64,000 nt of DNA from Conexibacter arvalis. Its GTDB lineage: Bacteria > Actinomycetota > Thermoleophilia > Solirubrobacterales > Solirubrobacteraceae. The notes under the pieces are model-generated. The model was not told the DNA's origin, ran no database searches, and was given only the letters and a program-made list of their open reading frames with translations. How positions within the stretch are numbered: the first letter of the stretch is position 1; each line of letters starts with the position of its first letter. Location of the stretch: positions 124,001 to 188,000 of the forward strand of contig NZ_JACHNU010000003.1 in NCBI RefSeq assembly GCF_014199525.1, read 5' to 3'. Made by a program: the position numbers and the translations under genes. Shown here one piece after another: positions 35,103 through 44,030 of the stretch.

Positions 35103-35112
35103 TAGGTACCTA
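35103..35112. promoter_or_regulatory. Palindrome TAGGTACCTA, MarR operator candidate
   Basis: A perfect 10-base palindrome within a low-GC patch (35096-35128), 33 bases upstream of the MFS start and 68 before the divergent methyltransferase. Placed where a MarR repressor would bind. Confidence 0.4.
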
Positions 35113-35179
35113 AGTGTTAGCACGCTAAAGATCGGCCGCTCTGTGAGCGAGCGCACGCAGGCGCCTAGACTCGGCAGCG

Positions 35180-36055
35180 ATGTCGACCGACGCCCACGAG
35201 CTCAACCGCGCCTCCTGGAACGCCGCGACGGCGCGCCACCTGACGCACAGAAGGGACCTCGCCCGGCGGCTGCGGGACGGCGACGCCACGCTCTGGCCCG
35301 AGGAGCGGGCGCTGCTCGGCGACCTCGCCGGCAGACGGGTCGTCCACCTCCAGTGCAACGACGGCGCCGACACGCTCGGCCTCGCCGCGCTCGGCGCCGA
35401 CGCGCTCGGCGTCGACATCTCCGACGTCGCCGTCGAGGCGGCGCGGGCGCTCGCGGCCGAGAGCGGGATCGCCGCCCGCTTCGAGCGCGCCGACGTGCTC
35501 GACTGGCTGCCGCGGGCCGCCGCGCGCGGGGAGCGCTTCGACGTCGTCTTCGCCTCCTACGGCGCGCTGCCGTGGATCTCCGACCTCGGCGCGTGGGCGC
35601 GCGGCGCCGCCGGCGTGCTCGCGCCCGGCGGGCTGCTCGCCGTCGTCGAGTTCCACCCGCTGATGTACGTCTTCGAGGAGGGCTGGCGGGTCGAGCGCCC
35701 CTACTTCGCCAGCGCGGGCGGCCAGCGCTGGGAGGAGGGCGTCGAGGACTACGTCGGCTACTCGGCCGGCGACGGCGCGGGCGCCGGCGACGGCGGGACC
35801 GGCGAGTCGGGCGACGCCGCCGCGGCGCGCCGGTGGGTCAACCCGAACCCGTGCGTCGAGTTCCAGTGGACGCTCGGCGACGTGCTGTCCGCGGTCGCCG
35901 CCGCCGGCCTGCGGATCGAGCGCTTCGAGGAGCACGCGCACAGCAACTTCTGGCGGCCGTTCCCCGACATGCGCGGCGACGGCCGCGGACGCTGGTTCCC
36001 GCCGCGGGGGCGCGAGCTGCCGCTGATGTTCTCGCTCGCGGCGCGGGCCGGCTGA
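35180..36055 (+). CDS. SAM-dependent methyltransferase
   Basis: 291 residues. SAM-binding motif I VVHLQCNDGADTLGL (~54-68), acidic Asp in GVDISDVAVE, then RADVLDW form. Class I small-molecule methyltransferase; target unknown. A low-complexity Gly/Asp/Ala insert lies near residue 195. TAGACT 8 bases before ATG, probably leaderless. Confidence 0.83.
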   Translation: MSTDAHELNRASWNAATARHLTHRRDLARRLRDGDATLWPEERALLGDLAGRRVVHLQCNDGADTLGLAALGADALGVDISDVAVEAARALAAESGIAARFERADVLDWLPRAAARGERFDVVFASYGALPWISDLGAWARGAAGVLAPGGLLAVVEFHPLMYVFEEGWRVERPYFASAGGQRWEEGVEDYVGYSAGDGAGAGDGGTGESGDAAAARRWVNPNPCVEFQWTLGDVLSAVAAAGLRIERFEEHAHSNFWRPFPDMRGDGRGRWFPPRGRELPLMFSLAARAG

Positions 36056-36068
36056 GCTGGCGGCGCGG

Positions 36069-36728
36069 CTACGGCTGCACGAGGCCGCGGCGGATCGCGT
36101 AGCGCGTCAGCTCGACGCGGTCGCGCATGTGCAGCTTGCCGAGGATGTTCGCGCGGTGGCGCTCGACCGTCCGTCTCGCGATCCCCAGCTCGGCGGCGAT
36201 CTGGTCGTTGGTGTGCGCCTCGGCGATCAGCTTCAGCACCTCCAGCTCGCGCGGCGTGAGCGGATCCTCGGGCGTCTCCTCGCCGGCGCTGGCGCGCTCC
36301 AGGTAGTCGCGCATCAGCGCGGAGATCGCGGCCGGGTAGAGGAACGACTCGCCGCGCATCGCGGCGCGCACCGCCTCGACGAGGTCGCGGTCGGCGGCCG
36401 TCTTGAGCACGTAGCCGGAGGCGCCGGCCTTCAGTGCCTCGAACAGGTACTGCTCGTTGTCGTGCATCGACAGCATCAGGATGCGCGTGCGCGGCGCCCT
36501 TCTGGTCAGCGCCGCGGCGGCCTGGAGGCCGGTCATCCGCGGCATCGCGACGTCGAGGATCGCGAGGTCGACGCGCTCGGCGAGCGCTCGCTCCACCGCC
36601 TGCGCGCCGTCGGAGACCTCGGCGACGACGCGCATGTCCGGCTCGGCGTCGAGCACCAGCCGCAGCCCGCTGCGGACGACGGCGTGGTCGTCGGCGAGCA
36701 GGATCGTCGTCACGAGCGGGACGCTCAC
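36069..36728 (-). CDS. NarL/LuxR-type response regulator
   Basis: 219 residues. Receiver domain with phospho-acceptor Asp in [13 protein letters not shown] (~55), C-terminal LuxR HTH ([20 protein letters not shown], then [12 protein letters not shown]). Start GTG overlaps the histidine kinase stop, so it pairs with that kinase. Confidence 0.9.
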   Translation of the reverse strand: MSVPLVTTILLADDHAVVRSGLRLVLDAEPDMRVVAEVSDGAQAVERALAERVDLAILDVAMPRMTGLQAAAALTRRAPRTRILMLSMHDNEQYLFEALKAGASGYVLKTAADRDLVEAVRAAMRGESFLYPAAISALMRDYLERASAGEETPEDPLTPRELEVLKLIAEAHTNDQIAAELGIARRTVERHRANILGKLHMRDRVELTRYAIRRGLVQP

Positions 36729-37732
36729 CGCACGTGCCCGTCGCGTCCGTCGCCGTCGAGCGGCACCGTCAGCCGCACGCGGGTGCCGTCGCCCGGCGCG
36801 CTCTCGACCGACAGCGTCGCGCCGATCAGCACCGCCCGTTCGCGCATGCCGCGGATCCCGCGCTCGCCGCCCTGCGCGACGGCGGCCGGGTCGAAGCCGG
36901 CGCCGCGGTCGACGACCGTCAGCTCGACCGCGGCCGGCGCTCCGCGGCGCGACTGCCGCACCGCGGCGAGCCGCAGCTCGGCGGCGTCGGTGCCGGCGTG
37001 GCGGGCGACGTTCGTCAGCGCCTCCTGCGCGACGCGGTAGACGACCAGCTCGGCGTCGTCGTCGAGCGGCGGCAGGTCGGCGTCGATCGTATGCGCGACG
37101 CGGATGCCGGTGTGGCGCTGGCTGGTGCTCGCGAGCGAGACGAGCGCGGCGGCGATGCCGAGGTCGTCGAGCGCCTCGGGGCGGAGCCGGCGCGCGATCT
37201 CGCGCACCTCCTCGGCGGCGGTGCGGGCCAGCTCGCGCGCCTCGACGACCGCGTCGACGCCGCTGCCGGGCAGCTCGCGGACGGCCCGCTCCAGCTGCAG
37301 GACGACGGCGGTCAGCGTCTGGCCGACCTCGTCGTGCAGCTCGCGCGCGATCCGGATCCGCTCGGCCTCCTGGGCGTGGAGCGCCTCCCGCGCGGAGTCG
37401 CGCCGCTCGGTCTCGAGGCGGTCGATCATCTCGTCGATCGCGCGCGTCGCCTCGGCGACCTGCGGATCGGCGCGCGGGTCGAGCGCGAGCCGGTCGCCGG
37501 GGCGCAGCGGGTCGACGCGGCGGGCGAAGGCGGCGAGCCGGCCGAGCGGCTCGAAGGCCCGGCGCAGCAGCAGCCAGTCGACGACGAGCAGCGCGACGAG
37601 GCCGGCGGCGACCACCGCGACCTCCGACGCCCGCGGCGGGTCGCTGATCGTGACCGGGGTGAAGAGGAGCAGCGCGAGCGCCACGGCCAGCACGGCCGCG
37701 TTCATCCCGAGCACCCGCCAGATGAGCGGCAT
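36725..37732 (-). CDS. NarL-type sensor histidine kinase
   Basis: 335 residues from the ATG at 37732. Two N-terminal membrane helices, HAMP-like linker, HisKA_3 with His in [14 protein letters not shown] (~160), ATP domain ([14 protein letters not shown] and [20 protein letters not shown]). No large extracellular sensor, so the signal may be sensed in the membrane. Phosphorylates the regulator at 36069. Confidence 0.88.
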   Translation of the reverse strand: MPLIWRVLGMNAAVLAVALALLLFTPVTISDPPRASEVAVVAAGLVALLVVDWLLLRRAFEPLGRLAAFARRVDPLRPGDRLALDPRADPQVAEATRAIDEMIDRLETERRDSAREALHAQEAERIRIARELHDEVGQTLTAVVLQLERAVRELPGSGVDAVVEARELARTAAEEVREIARRLRPEALDDLGIAAALVSLASTSQRHTGIRVAHTIDADLPPLDDDAELVVYRVAQEALTNVARHAGTDAAELRLAAVRQSRRGAPAAVELTVVDRGAGFDPAAVAQGGERGIRGMRERAVLIGATLSVESAPGDGTRVRLTVPLDGDGRDGHVR

Positions 37733-37820
37733 CGACGGAAATCTATTCGGTCGGCCCCGCCTCCCGCCGGTTCGTGCCCGCCGTGCTACAGTCAACTGCG
37801 ACCGCACTCTCACTTCGCGG

Positions 37821-37865
37821 TCCCGGACGAGACGCGCCGTACCCGGTCAGGCACGACGACGCAGC
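37821..37865 (+). promoter_or_regulatory. Guanidine-III (ykkC-III) riboswitch
   Basis: The stretch CCGGACGAGACGCGCCGT followed by ACCCGGTCAGGCACGACGACGC fits the guanidine-III consensus (CCGGACGAGG...GCGCCGUACCCGGUCAGG...ACGRCGC), including the conserved ACCCGGTCAGG pseudoknot strand. It sits 42 bases before the SugE start, just upstream of its ribosome site, where ligand binding would expose or hide translation. Confidence 0.8.
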
Positions 37866-37906
37866 CCCGACCACACACGTCTCATCCGAAGGAGGCAATT
37901 CACCTC

Positions 37907-38227
37907 ATGGCCTGGATCATCCTGCTGATCGCCGCCGTGCTCGAGACCGGCTGGGCGATCGGACTCAAGTACACCGAGGGCTTCACGAAGCTCGGCCCGT
38001 CGATTCCCACGGTCGTGGCGATGGCCGTCTCGATGGCGATGCTGTCGCACGCCGCCAAGACGCTGCCGATCGGGACCGCCTACGGCGTCTGGGTCGGCAT
38101 CGGCGCCGCCGGCGCCGCGATCCTCGGCATCGTGCTGTTCGACGAGCCGGCGACCGCGGGGCGGATCTTCTTCCTCGCCCTGCTGCTCGCGTCGGTCGTC
38201 GGCCTGAAGGCGACGAGCGGGCACTGA
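37907..38227 (+). CDS. sugE: SMR-family guanidinium exporter (SugE/Gdx type)
   Basis: 106 residues, four membrane helices. Conserved Glu13 in [15 protein letters not shown]; the [20 protein letters not shown] motif is the SugE/Gdx signature. A Gdx exports guanidinium in exchange for protons. GGAGG upstream of the ATG. The guanidine-III riboswitch supports the function directly. Confidence 0.92.
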   Translation: MAWIILLIAAVLETGWAIGLKYTEGFTKLGPSIPTVVAMAVSMAMLSHAAKTLPIGTAYGVWVGIGAAGAAILGIVLFDEPATAGRIFFLALLLASVVGLKATSGH

Positions 38228-38309
38228 GCGGCGTTTTCCCGCAACGTGCGGACGGGACCGGCCGGCGGGCGCGGTTCCGTCCCGCGCGCCGGCTAGGGTT
38301 GCCCCTCCC

Positions 38310-39020
38310 ATGCTGGCTCCTGCCGAGATGATCCCGACCGTCCGCGAGATCGAAGACCTGCTCGCGACCAACGCGGGAATGATCGGCGTCTCGACCGGCT
38401 ACATGATCGGCGCCCGCGGCGACTGGCCGCGCCTCGCCGCCGCAGCCGAGGTGCTCTCCGACGACGTCGTCGAGCTGTCGGCGCTCTCCGCCCGCGAGCT
38501 GCCGGGCCTGATCTCGTTCCTCGACGACGTGCCGGAGCTGCCGTTCCGCCACGTCTCCGTCCACGGCCCGTCGAAGGGCTGGGAGGGGACGCCGGAGGCG
38601 CTGGTCGAGCTGCTGCGCGAGCTGCCGGCGACGGTCTCCGGGATCGTCATGCACCCGGAGACGCTCGGCGACGCCTCGGTCTACGCCGCGCTCGGCGAGG
38701 CGCTGCGGCTGGAGAACATGGACCCGCGCAAGCACGACGCGCGCAACGCGGACGAGCTCGCCCGCTACTTCGACGCGCTGCCGGCGGCGCGCTTCTGCTT
38801 CGACGTCGCCCACGCCCAGCTGCACGACCCGTCGATGGCGCTCGCCCACGAGCTGGTCGACGCCTTCGCCGACCGCCTCGCCGAGGTCCACCTCAGCTCG
38901 ATCGAGCCCAACGGCCGCCACGTCCCGCTGCGGCCCGAGGACGCCGAGGCGTTCCTGCCGGTGCTGAGCCGCTGCGTCGGCGTGCCGTGGGTGCTCGAGG
39001 CGCCGCTCCCGCCGCGCTGA
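38310..39020 (+). CDS. TIM-barrel sugar isomerase/AP-endonuclease-like protein
   Basis: 236 residues with the xylose-isomerase-like barrel pattern: VSVHGPSKGWEGT, LRLENMDPRK, FCFDVAHAQLHD and EVHLSS carry candidate His/Glu/Asp metal ligands. Function unknown. TAGGGT ten bases before the ATG suggests a leaderless message. Confidence 0.72.
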   Translation: MLAPAEMIPTVREIEDLLATNAGMIGVSTGYMIGARGDWPRLAAAAEVLSDDVVELSALSARELPGLISFLDDVPELPFRHVSVHGPSKGWEGTPEALVELLRELPATVSGIVMHPETLGDASVYAALGEALRLENMDPRKHDARNADELARYFDALPAARFCFDVAHAQLHDPSMALAHELVDAFADRLAEVHLSSIEPNGRHVPLRPEDAEAFLPVLSRCVGVPWVLEAPLPPR

Positions 39021-39127
39021 GCGGCGGCGACGCTCCACTGCTCGCCGTCGGCCTCGACGGCCGCAAGCTGCTCGGCGACGACAGGCGCAACGAGGTCGCG
39101 AACCTGCCGATGCGGATCGCTGTCTGA
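39020..39127 (+). pseudogene. Possible gene remnant
   Basis: After the barrel gene, 35 codons in a new frame read as plausible protein (VGLDGRKLLGDDRRNEVANL) and stop at 39125-39127, with no start codon. Either a decayed gene tail or chance reading in GC-rich DNA. Confidence 0.25.
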
Positions 39128-39134
39128 GCGCGGC

Positions 39135-40139
39135 TCAGAAGATCGCGTAGCCCTGCGTCGTCTGCCGCAGGCCGTCGCCGAACAGCAGGCTGAGCAGGCC
39201 GCGGTCGATCGCGGCGCCGAGCTGGGCGACCTCGCGGAAGGCCGGCGACGCGTCGGCGGCGGCGCGGCCGCCGAGCGCGCGCAGCTCGGCGCGCACCTGC
39301 GCGTCGCCGAGCAGCTGCAGGAAGCGGTCGTAGGCGCCGAAGACGGCCGCGCCCTCGACGAGCGCGCCGTAGCGCAGGAAGGCAGCGGCGACGCGATCGG
39401 CCGGCGGCAGCGCGAGCTGCTCGGCGAGGAAGCCGGGAATCTCCGCGGCGCTCAGCTCGTGGCAGCGCAGCACGGGCAGCAGGCCGCTGGCGAACAGCAG
39501 CTTGCGCGAGGTGCGGAGCTTCGCGTTGCGCAGCCCCCATCCCTCGCCGCCGCGCTTGCGGTCCTTCGCGACGAAGTCGACGCCGATCGTGCGCCAGTAG
39601 CGCACGAGGTCGTTGAGCAGGAAGCGCGGCGGGCGGAAGTCCTTGACCGAGTCGCTGAGGTAGTCGTCGATCACGTCGCGGCGGGTCTGCTCCAGCACCT
39701 CCGGGTTGGTCGCCGCGACCGACTCGAGCAGCAGCAGCATCCGCCGCGTCAGGTTCGTGTTCGAGTCGTCGTCGAGGCCGATTCTCTGGACCAGGTCGGC
39801 CGAGTGGACGACATCCTCGAAGATCCCCTCCCGCCCGGGCGCGCTGAAGCCCTGCGGGTCGGCCGCGAACGCTCTCGCGACGGCGCCGACGGTCGGCCTC
39901 GGCGGCGCCGCGCCGCGCGCCCCGCGCACCAGCACCATGTAGTCGTCGTCGGAGCTGCTCGTCAGCTCGCGCCGGCCCCACGAGCCCATCAGCACGACCG
40001 TCGCGTCGTCGTCGACGACGACGCGGTCGAGCAGCGCCCGCCGCTGCGCGATCCGGGCAGCGGTCAGCTCGCGCGCCGCCAGCAGCGCGCCGAACGTCCC
40101 ACCTGTCTCCTGCTGGAGCTGCTCGAGCGAGCTGGCCAT
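39135..40139 (-). CDS. Nucleotidyltransferase-fold protein
   Basis: 334 residues from the ATG at 40139. The nucleotidyltransferase signature GSWGRRELTSSSDDDY (~52-67) gives the GS and DxD elements; the rest is helical. The family ranges from GlnD-like to CD-NTases and MNT toxins, and the sequence does not decide among these. Neighbours are unrelated metabolic genes. Confidence 0.65.
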   Translation of the reverse strand: MASSLEQLQQETGGTFGALLAARELTAARIAQRRALLDRVVVDDDATVVLMGSWGRRELTSSSDDDYMVLVRGARGAAPPRPTVGAVARAFAADPQGFSAPGREGIFEDVVHSADLVQRIGLDDDSNTNLTRRMLLLLESVAATNPEVLEQTRRDVIDDYLSDSVKDFRPPRFLLNDLVRYWRTIGVDFVAKDRKRGGEGWGLRNAKLRTSRKLLFASGLLPVLRCHELSAAEIPGFLAEQLALPPADRVAAAFLRYGALVEGAAVFGAYDRFLQLLGDAQVRAELRALGGRAAADASPAFREVAQLGAAIDRGLLSLLFGDGLRQTTQGYAIF

Positions 40140-40255
40140 CGGGCGCCTGTGGATTCGAGCGCCGGCGCGCCGATCCTCCCTCCGGGGCGGACCGGTCGCC
40201 GGCGTTCCCTGCATCGTAGGCCTGCGAAGGCGCCGGCGCAGCCGGCGCGCGCGGG

Positions 40256-40843
40256 TCAGCTGGCGGCGGTCTCGGTCGCGCTCGGCGGCTTCTCGGCCGC
40301 CGCGACGCCGCCGTCGAGCGGCACGATCGCGCCGTTGGCGATCGGGCCCGGACCGGGGCCCGGCTCGCCGCGGCGGCGGGCCAGCGCGAGCCGGATCGCG
40401 ACCCCGTGGCAGACGACGAGCGCCGGCTGGGGGCCCTGCTCGATCTCCGCGATCGCCGCCATCACGCGGTCGCCCTGCTCCTGGAAGGACTCGCCGCCGG
40501 GGAAGGCGAAGCCGGGGTCGCCGACCCGCCACGCCTCGAAGCCCTCGGGATCCGCGGCGAGCATCTCGGCGAAGCTGCGATCGGTCCAGTCGCCGGTGTG
40601 GGTCTCCATCAGGCGCGGGTCGAAGCGGATCTCGAGCCCGGTCGCCGCCGCGACCGCCTCGGCCGTCTGGCGCGCCCGTATCAGCGGGCTCGCCCACAGG
40701 ACCTTGAAGCCGTAGGGGACGGCGTTCTCGGCCAGCTCGCGCGCCTGGCGCAGGCCGGTCTCGTCGAGCGGGACGTCGCCCTGGCCCTGGAAGCGGCCTT
40801 CGTCGTTGTACGGGGTGCGGCCGTGGCGTGCGAGGTAGATCAT
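40256..40843 (-). CDS. Histidine phosphatase (phosphoglycerate mutase-like)
   Basis: 195 residues. The catalytic LARHGRT motif is at 4-10, second Arg in SPLIRARQTAE, His in VVCHGVAI. The proline/glycine-rich C-terminus is extra. TATCCT 8 bases before ATG, probably leaderless. Substrate unknown. Confidence 0.85.
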   Translation of the reverse strand: MIYLARHGRTPYNDEGRFQGQGDVPLDETGLRQARELAENAVPYGFKVLWASPLIRARQTAEAVAAATGLEIRFDPRLMETHTGDWTDRSFAEMLAADPEGFEAWRVGDPGFAFPGGESFQEQGDRVMAAIAEIEQGPQPALVVCHGVAIRLALARRRGEPGPGPGPIANGAIVPLDGGVAAAEKPPSATETAAS

Positions 40844-40955
40844 CGGCGGCCAGGATAGAAGGCCGGCCGCCGATGCCGCCGCCGCGCGGCGCCACGCCGC
40901 GCCGCGCCCGTCCGCTCGGTCGCCGCGACGCCGCCGCCGCCGCGCAAGGCCGCTC

Positions 40956-41378
40956 CTACGCCGGCACCTCAGGCACGTAGGTGCCGAACGTCCACAGGTT
41001 GCCCTCGGGGTCGCGGGCGGTGTAGTCGGCGCCGCCGTAGTCCTTCTCCGACAGCTCCATCACGATCTCCGCGCCGGCCGCGCGCGCCCGCTCCAGGTGG
41101 GCCTCGAGGCCGCCGTCGAGCGCGACGTAGAGCATCGCCTGCCCGGCCGGGTGGGCGAGCTTCTTGAACTCGCCCTCCCCGCTCTCCGAGCCGCCCATGA
41201 TCAGCTGCCGGCCGAGCGCCAGCTCGGCGTGGTGGACGTGGCCGTCGTCGTCGGCGTAGACGGCGGAGCGCTCGAAGCCGAACGCCTCGCACAGCCAGTC
41301 GATCGATCTCGTTCCGTGGCGGAACTGGACGATCGGGATGATCGCCGGGGTCTGCATCCGCGTCTTCGTCTCGGGCAT
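40956..41378 (-). CDS. VOC-family (glyoxalase/bleomycin-resistance) protein
   Basis: 140 residues. A VOC fold with PIVQFRHGTRSIDWLCEAFG and DYTARDPEGNLWTFGTY, the C-terminal part typical of the family. GGAGG precedes the ATG. Divergent partner not obvious. Confidence 0.8.
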   Translation of the reverse strand: MPETKTRMQTPAIIPIVQFRHGTRSIDWLCEAFGFERSAVYADDDGHVHHAELALGRQLIMGGSESGEGEFKKLAHPAGQAMLYVALDGGLEAHLERARAAGAEIVMELSEKDYGGADYTARDPEGNLWTFGTYVPEVPA

Positions 41379-41465
41379 CGTTCGCCTCCTCGTGGTCGTC
41401 AGCCGTCAGCGACCTTATGCCCGCCTCGGCCGTCCCGCTTGGACGAACGTGACCTCGGCATGCGG

Positions 41466-42326
41466 CTACGCCGCGAAGCCGGCGCCGTCGGGCAGGCGTC
41501 GGGCGAGGAAGGCGCTCGGCGGATCGCCGGCGAAGGCGCGGAAGTCGCGGTTGAGGTGGGCCTGGTCGTAGTAGCCGCAGTCGAGCGCGATCTCGCCGAA
41601 GCGGGTGCCGTCGTCGCGCTGCAGCAGCTCGACGGCGCGGTTGAAGCGCAGCACGCGCGCGAGCGTCTTCGGCGGCAGCCCGAGCTGCTCGTGGAGCTGG
41701 GCGACGAGATGGCGGCGGCTGCAGCCGATCTCCGACGCGAGCGCGCCGACGGCGACGCGGCCGTCGCTCTCGCGCAGCCGCCGCCACGCCCACGCGACCA
41801 TCGGCGCCGGCTGGAGCGCGTCCGCGAGGCGGGCGGCGATCGTCGCGTCGAGCAGCGCGAACCGCTCGGCCCAACTCGGCGCGGTCGCCAGCCGCTCGAC
41901 CAGCTCGCGCCCGATCACGCCGCCGAGCACGTCCTCCAGCTCGACCTCCATGTTCGTCAGCTCCCGCAGCGGCAGGCCGAGCACCCGCCGTGCGCCGAGC
42001 GGGGTGAAGTAGATCTCGACGCCGTGGCTGCGGCCGTCGTGCTCGACGACCGACCAGCGGTCGTGCATGCCGGCGACGAACGAGCATCTCTTGTCGCGAC
42101 GCCCGCCGTCGGCGTCGGAGAGGACGAACGGGTCGCCGAAGGAGACGATCACCGGCACGGCGCCGACCGGCAGCTCGCGGCGACGCAGCGGCTGCGGCGT
42201 CTGCTCGAACCAGCCGACGTACCGCTGCACGACCCCGCGCAGCTCCGGTGGCGGCAGCCGGTGGGCGATCTCCCACCGCCCGATCAGCGACGCATGCCGC
42301 TCGAGCTGGATCGCCGGTGCTCGCAT
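41466..42326 (-). CDS. AraC-family transcriptional regulator
   Basis: 286 residues. N-terminal ligand-like domain and a C-terminal double HTH (VGALASEIGCSRRHLVAQLH, then FGEIALDCGYYDQAHLNRDF). TAGGCT 7 bases before the ATG, so probably leaderless. Target unknown; it lies near the VOC gene. Confidence 0.85.
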   Translation of the reverse strand: MRAPAIQLERHASLIGRWEIAHRLPPPELRGVVQRYVGWFEQTPQPLRRRELPVGAVPVIVSFGDPFVLSDADGGRRDKRCSFVAGMHDRWSVVEHDGRSHGVEIYFTPLGARRVLGLPLRELTNMEVELEDVLGGVIGRELVERLATAPSWAERFALLDATIAARLADALQPAPMVAWAWRRLRESDGRVAVGALASEIGCSRRHLVAQLHEQLGLPPKTLARVLRFNRAVELLQRDDGTRFGEIALDCGYYDQAHLNRDFRAFAGDPPSAFLARRLPDGAGFAA

Positions 42327-42375
42327 GGAGCCGAGCCTAGCGCGGCGGGCGACGCGGCGGGCGCGGCGCGACGAG

Positions 42376-42410
42376 GGGCCGCGGCGTGCCGAGGGGACAC
42401 GCCGCGGCCC
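42376..42410 (-). terminator. Terminator hairpin
   Basis: A perfect 13-base stem (42376-42388 with 42398-42410), 9-base loop, downstream of zwf. Sequence 42411-42544 is non-coding with nothing obvious. Confidence 0.6.
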
Positions 42411-42544
42411 GCGAACGAGCCGCCCCTCAAACGCGACCCGCCTCGACTGAGTGCTTGCCCCGTCGAGCGGCCGTCGACACGTGACCCGGTCCGCGCGTCG
42501 GCGCGCCAGGCCGCGGGCGCAGCGCCGGCGACGGCCGCGGACGC

Positions 42545-44011
42545 TCAGTGCCGCTCGGGCAGCCGCCAGCCGCGCGGCCTCGCCGCCAGCTCGACCGCCT
42601 CGTCCGGGCCCCACGAGCCGCGCGCGTACCGACGCAGTGGCGGCGGCTCCTCCAGCAGCGGGTCGCTGACCTCCCACAGCCGCTCGATCTCGTCGGAGCG
42701 GGTGAAGAGCATGTGGTCGCCGCGCATCACGTCGAGCACGAGCCGCTCGTAGGCCTCCAGGCCGCTGCCGTCGCGGAACGCCTCGGCGAAGTCGAGCCGC
42801 ATCGCGGCGGCGCCCAGCTCCAGCGCCGGGCCCGGGACCTTGGCGCGCAGGTCGACCGTTATCTGCGGCGTCTCGGACAGCTCGAAGACGAGCTCGTTCG
42901 GGCGCTGGCAGTGGAGGAAGCCGGCGTCGTCGGGGAAGAGGCGCAGCGGCGGCTCCTTGAAGCCGATCGTGATCGAACGGTGGGCCTCGGCGAGCGCCTT
43001 GCCGGTCCGCAGCAGGAACGGCACCCCCTCCCAGCGCCAGGTGTCGAACTTGACCTCGAGCGCGACGAACGTCTCGACCGGCGAGTCGGGCGCGACGCCG
43101 GGCTCGTCGCGGTAGCCCTCGTACTGGCCGAAGACCGCCCGCGAACGGTCGAGCGGGCGCATCGCCTCGAACACCTTCGCCTTCTCGTCGTGGAGCGATC
43201 TGGCGTCGAGCCGCACCGGCGGCTCCAGCGCGACGAAGCCGAGCAGCTGGAAGAGATGCGTGACGACCATGTCGCGGAAGGCGCCGGTCTGCTCGTAGAA
43301 GCCCGCGCGCCCTTCGACCGTCAGCCGCTCGGGCACGTCGATCTGCACGTAGGAGATGTTGTTGCGATTCCACGCCGGCTCGAAGAGGCCGTTGGCGAAG
43401 CGGAAGGCAAGGATGTTCTGCGCCGCCTCCTTGCCGAGGAAGTGGTCGATGCGGAAGATCTGGCTCTCGTCGACGACCTCGCCGAGGACGGCGTTCAGCT
43501 CGCGAGCGCTCGCGAGGTCGGTGCCGAACGGCTTCTCCATGATCAGCCGCGCCCCGGCGACGAGGCCGGAGGCGCCGAGCATCCGCACCATCGGCACCAT
43601 CGCGCCCGGCGGGACCGACAGGTAGAGCAGGCGCCGGGTCGCGTGGCCGATCTCCTCCTCGGCGCCGCGGACCGCCGCGGCCAGCTCGGAGCCGTCGTCG
43701 GCCGAGGAGGCGGTGAACGACAGCCGCCGCGAGAATGCCTCCCACGCCTCGGCGGCGACTCTGCGGCGGCCGAACTCGTCGAGCGCCGAGCGCACGTGCT
43801 CGCGGAAGTCGTCGTCGCTGCCGGGCGAGTGGCGGCCGGAGCCGATGATGCGGAAATCCTCCGGCATCAGGCCCGCGGCGAAGAGGTGGAACAGCCCGGG
43901 GAAGAGCTTGCGCTTCGCGAGGTCGCCCGTGGCGCCGAAGATGACGATCACCTGATCGTCGGGACGCGGGATGCGGCGGGTGCTCGGTGCGGGGACGACG
44001 GACGTGCTCAT
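42545..44011 (-). CDS. zwf: Glucose-6-phosphate 1-dehydrogenase
   Basis: 488 residues. Rossmann motif FGATGDLAKRKLFP near residue 25, catalytic RIDHFLGKEA at ~175, EKPFGTD form. Oxidises glucose-6-phosphate to the lactone, making NADPH. The ATG at 44011 lies 24 codons inside the longest frame; AGAATC is 8-13 bases upstream. Confidence 0.95.
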   Translation of the reverse strand: MSTSVVPAPSTRRIPRPDDQVIVIFGATGDLAKRKLFPGLFHLFAAGLMPEDFRIIGSGRHSPGSDDDFREHVRSALDEFGRRRVAAEAWEAFSRRLSFTASSADDGSELAAAVRGAEEEIGHATRRLLYLSVPPGAMVPMVRMLGASGLVAGARLIMEKPFGTDLASARELNAVLGEVVDESQIFRIDHFLGKEAAQNILAFRFANGLFEPAWNRNNISYVQIDVPERLTVEGRAGFYEQTGAFRDMVVTHLFQLLGFVALEPPVRLDARSLHDEKAKVFEAMRPLDRSRAVFGQYEGYRDEPGVAPDSPVETFVALEVKFDTWRWEGVPFLLRTGKALAEAHRSITIGFKEPPLRLFPDDAGFLHCQRPNELVFELSETPQITVDLRAKVPGPALELGAAAMRLDFAEAFRDGSGLEAYERLVLDVMRGDHMLFTRSDEIERLWEVSDPLLEEPPPLRRYARGSWGPDEAVELAARPRGWRLPERH

Positions 44012-44030
44012 GGTCGAGGATTCTGCCCCT

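Noticed and set aside
37740-37906. Guanidine-I or guanidine-II riboswitch
   Set aside because: The class I conserved core and the paired ACGR hairpins of class II are not found; class III sequence matches.
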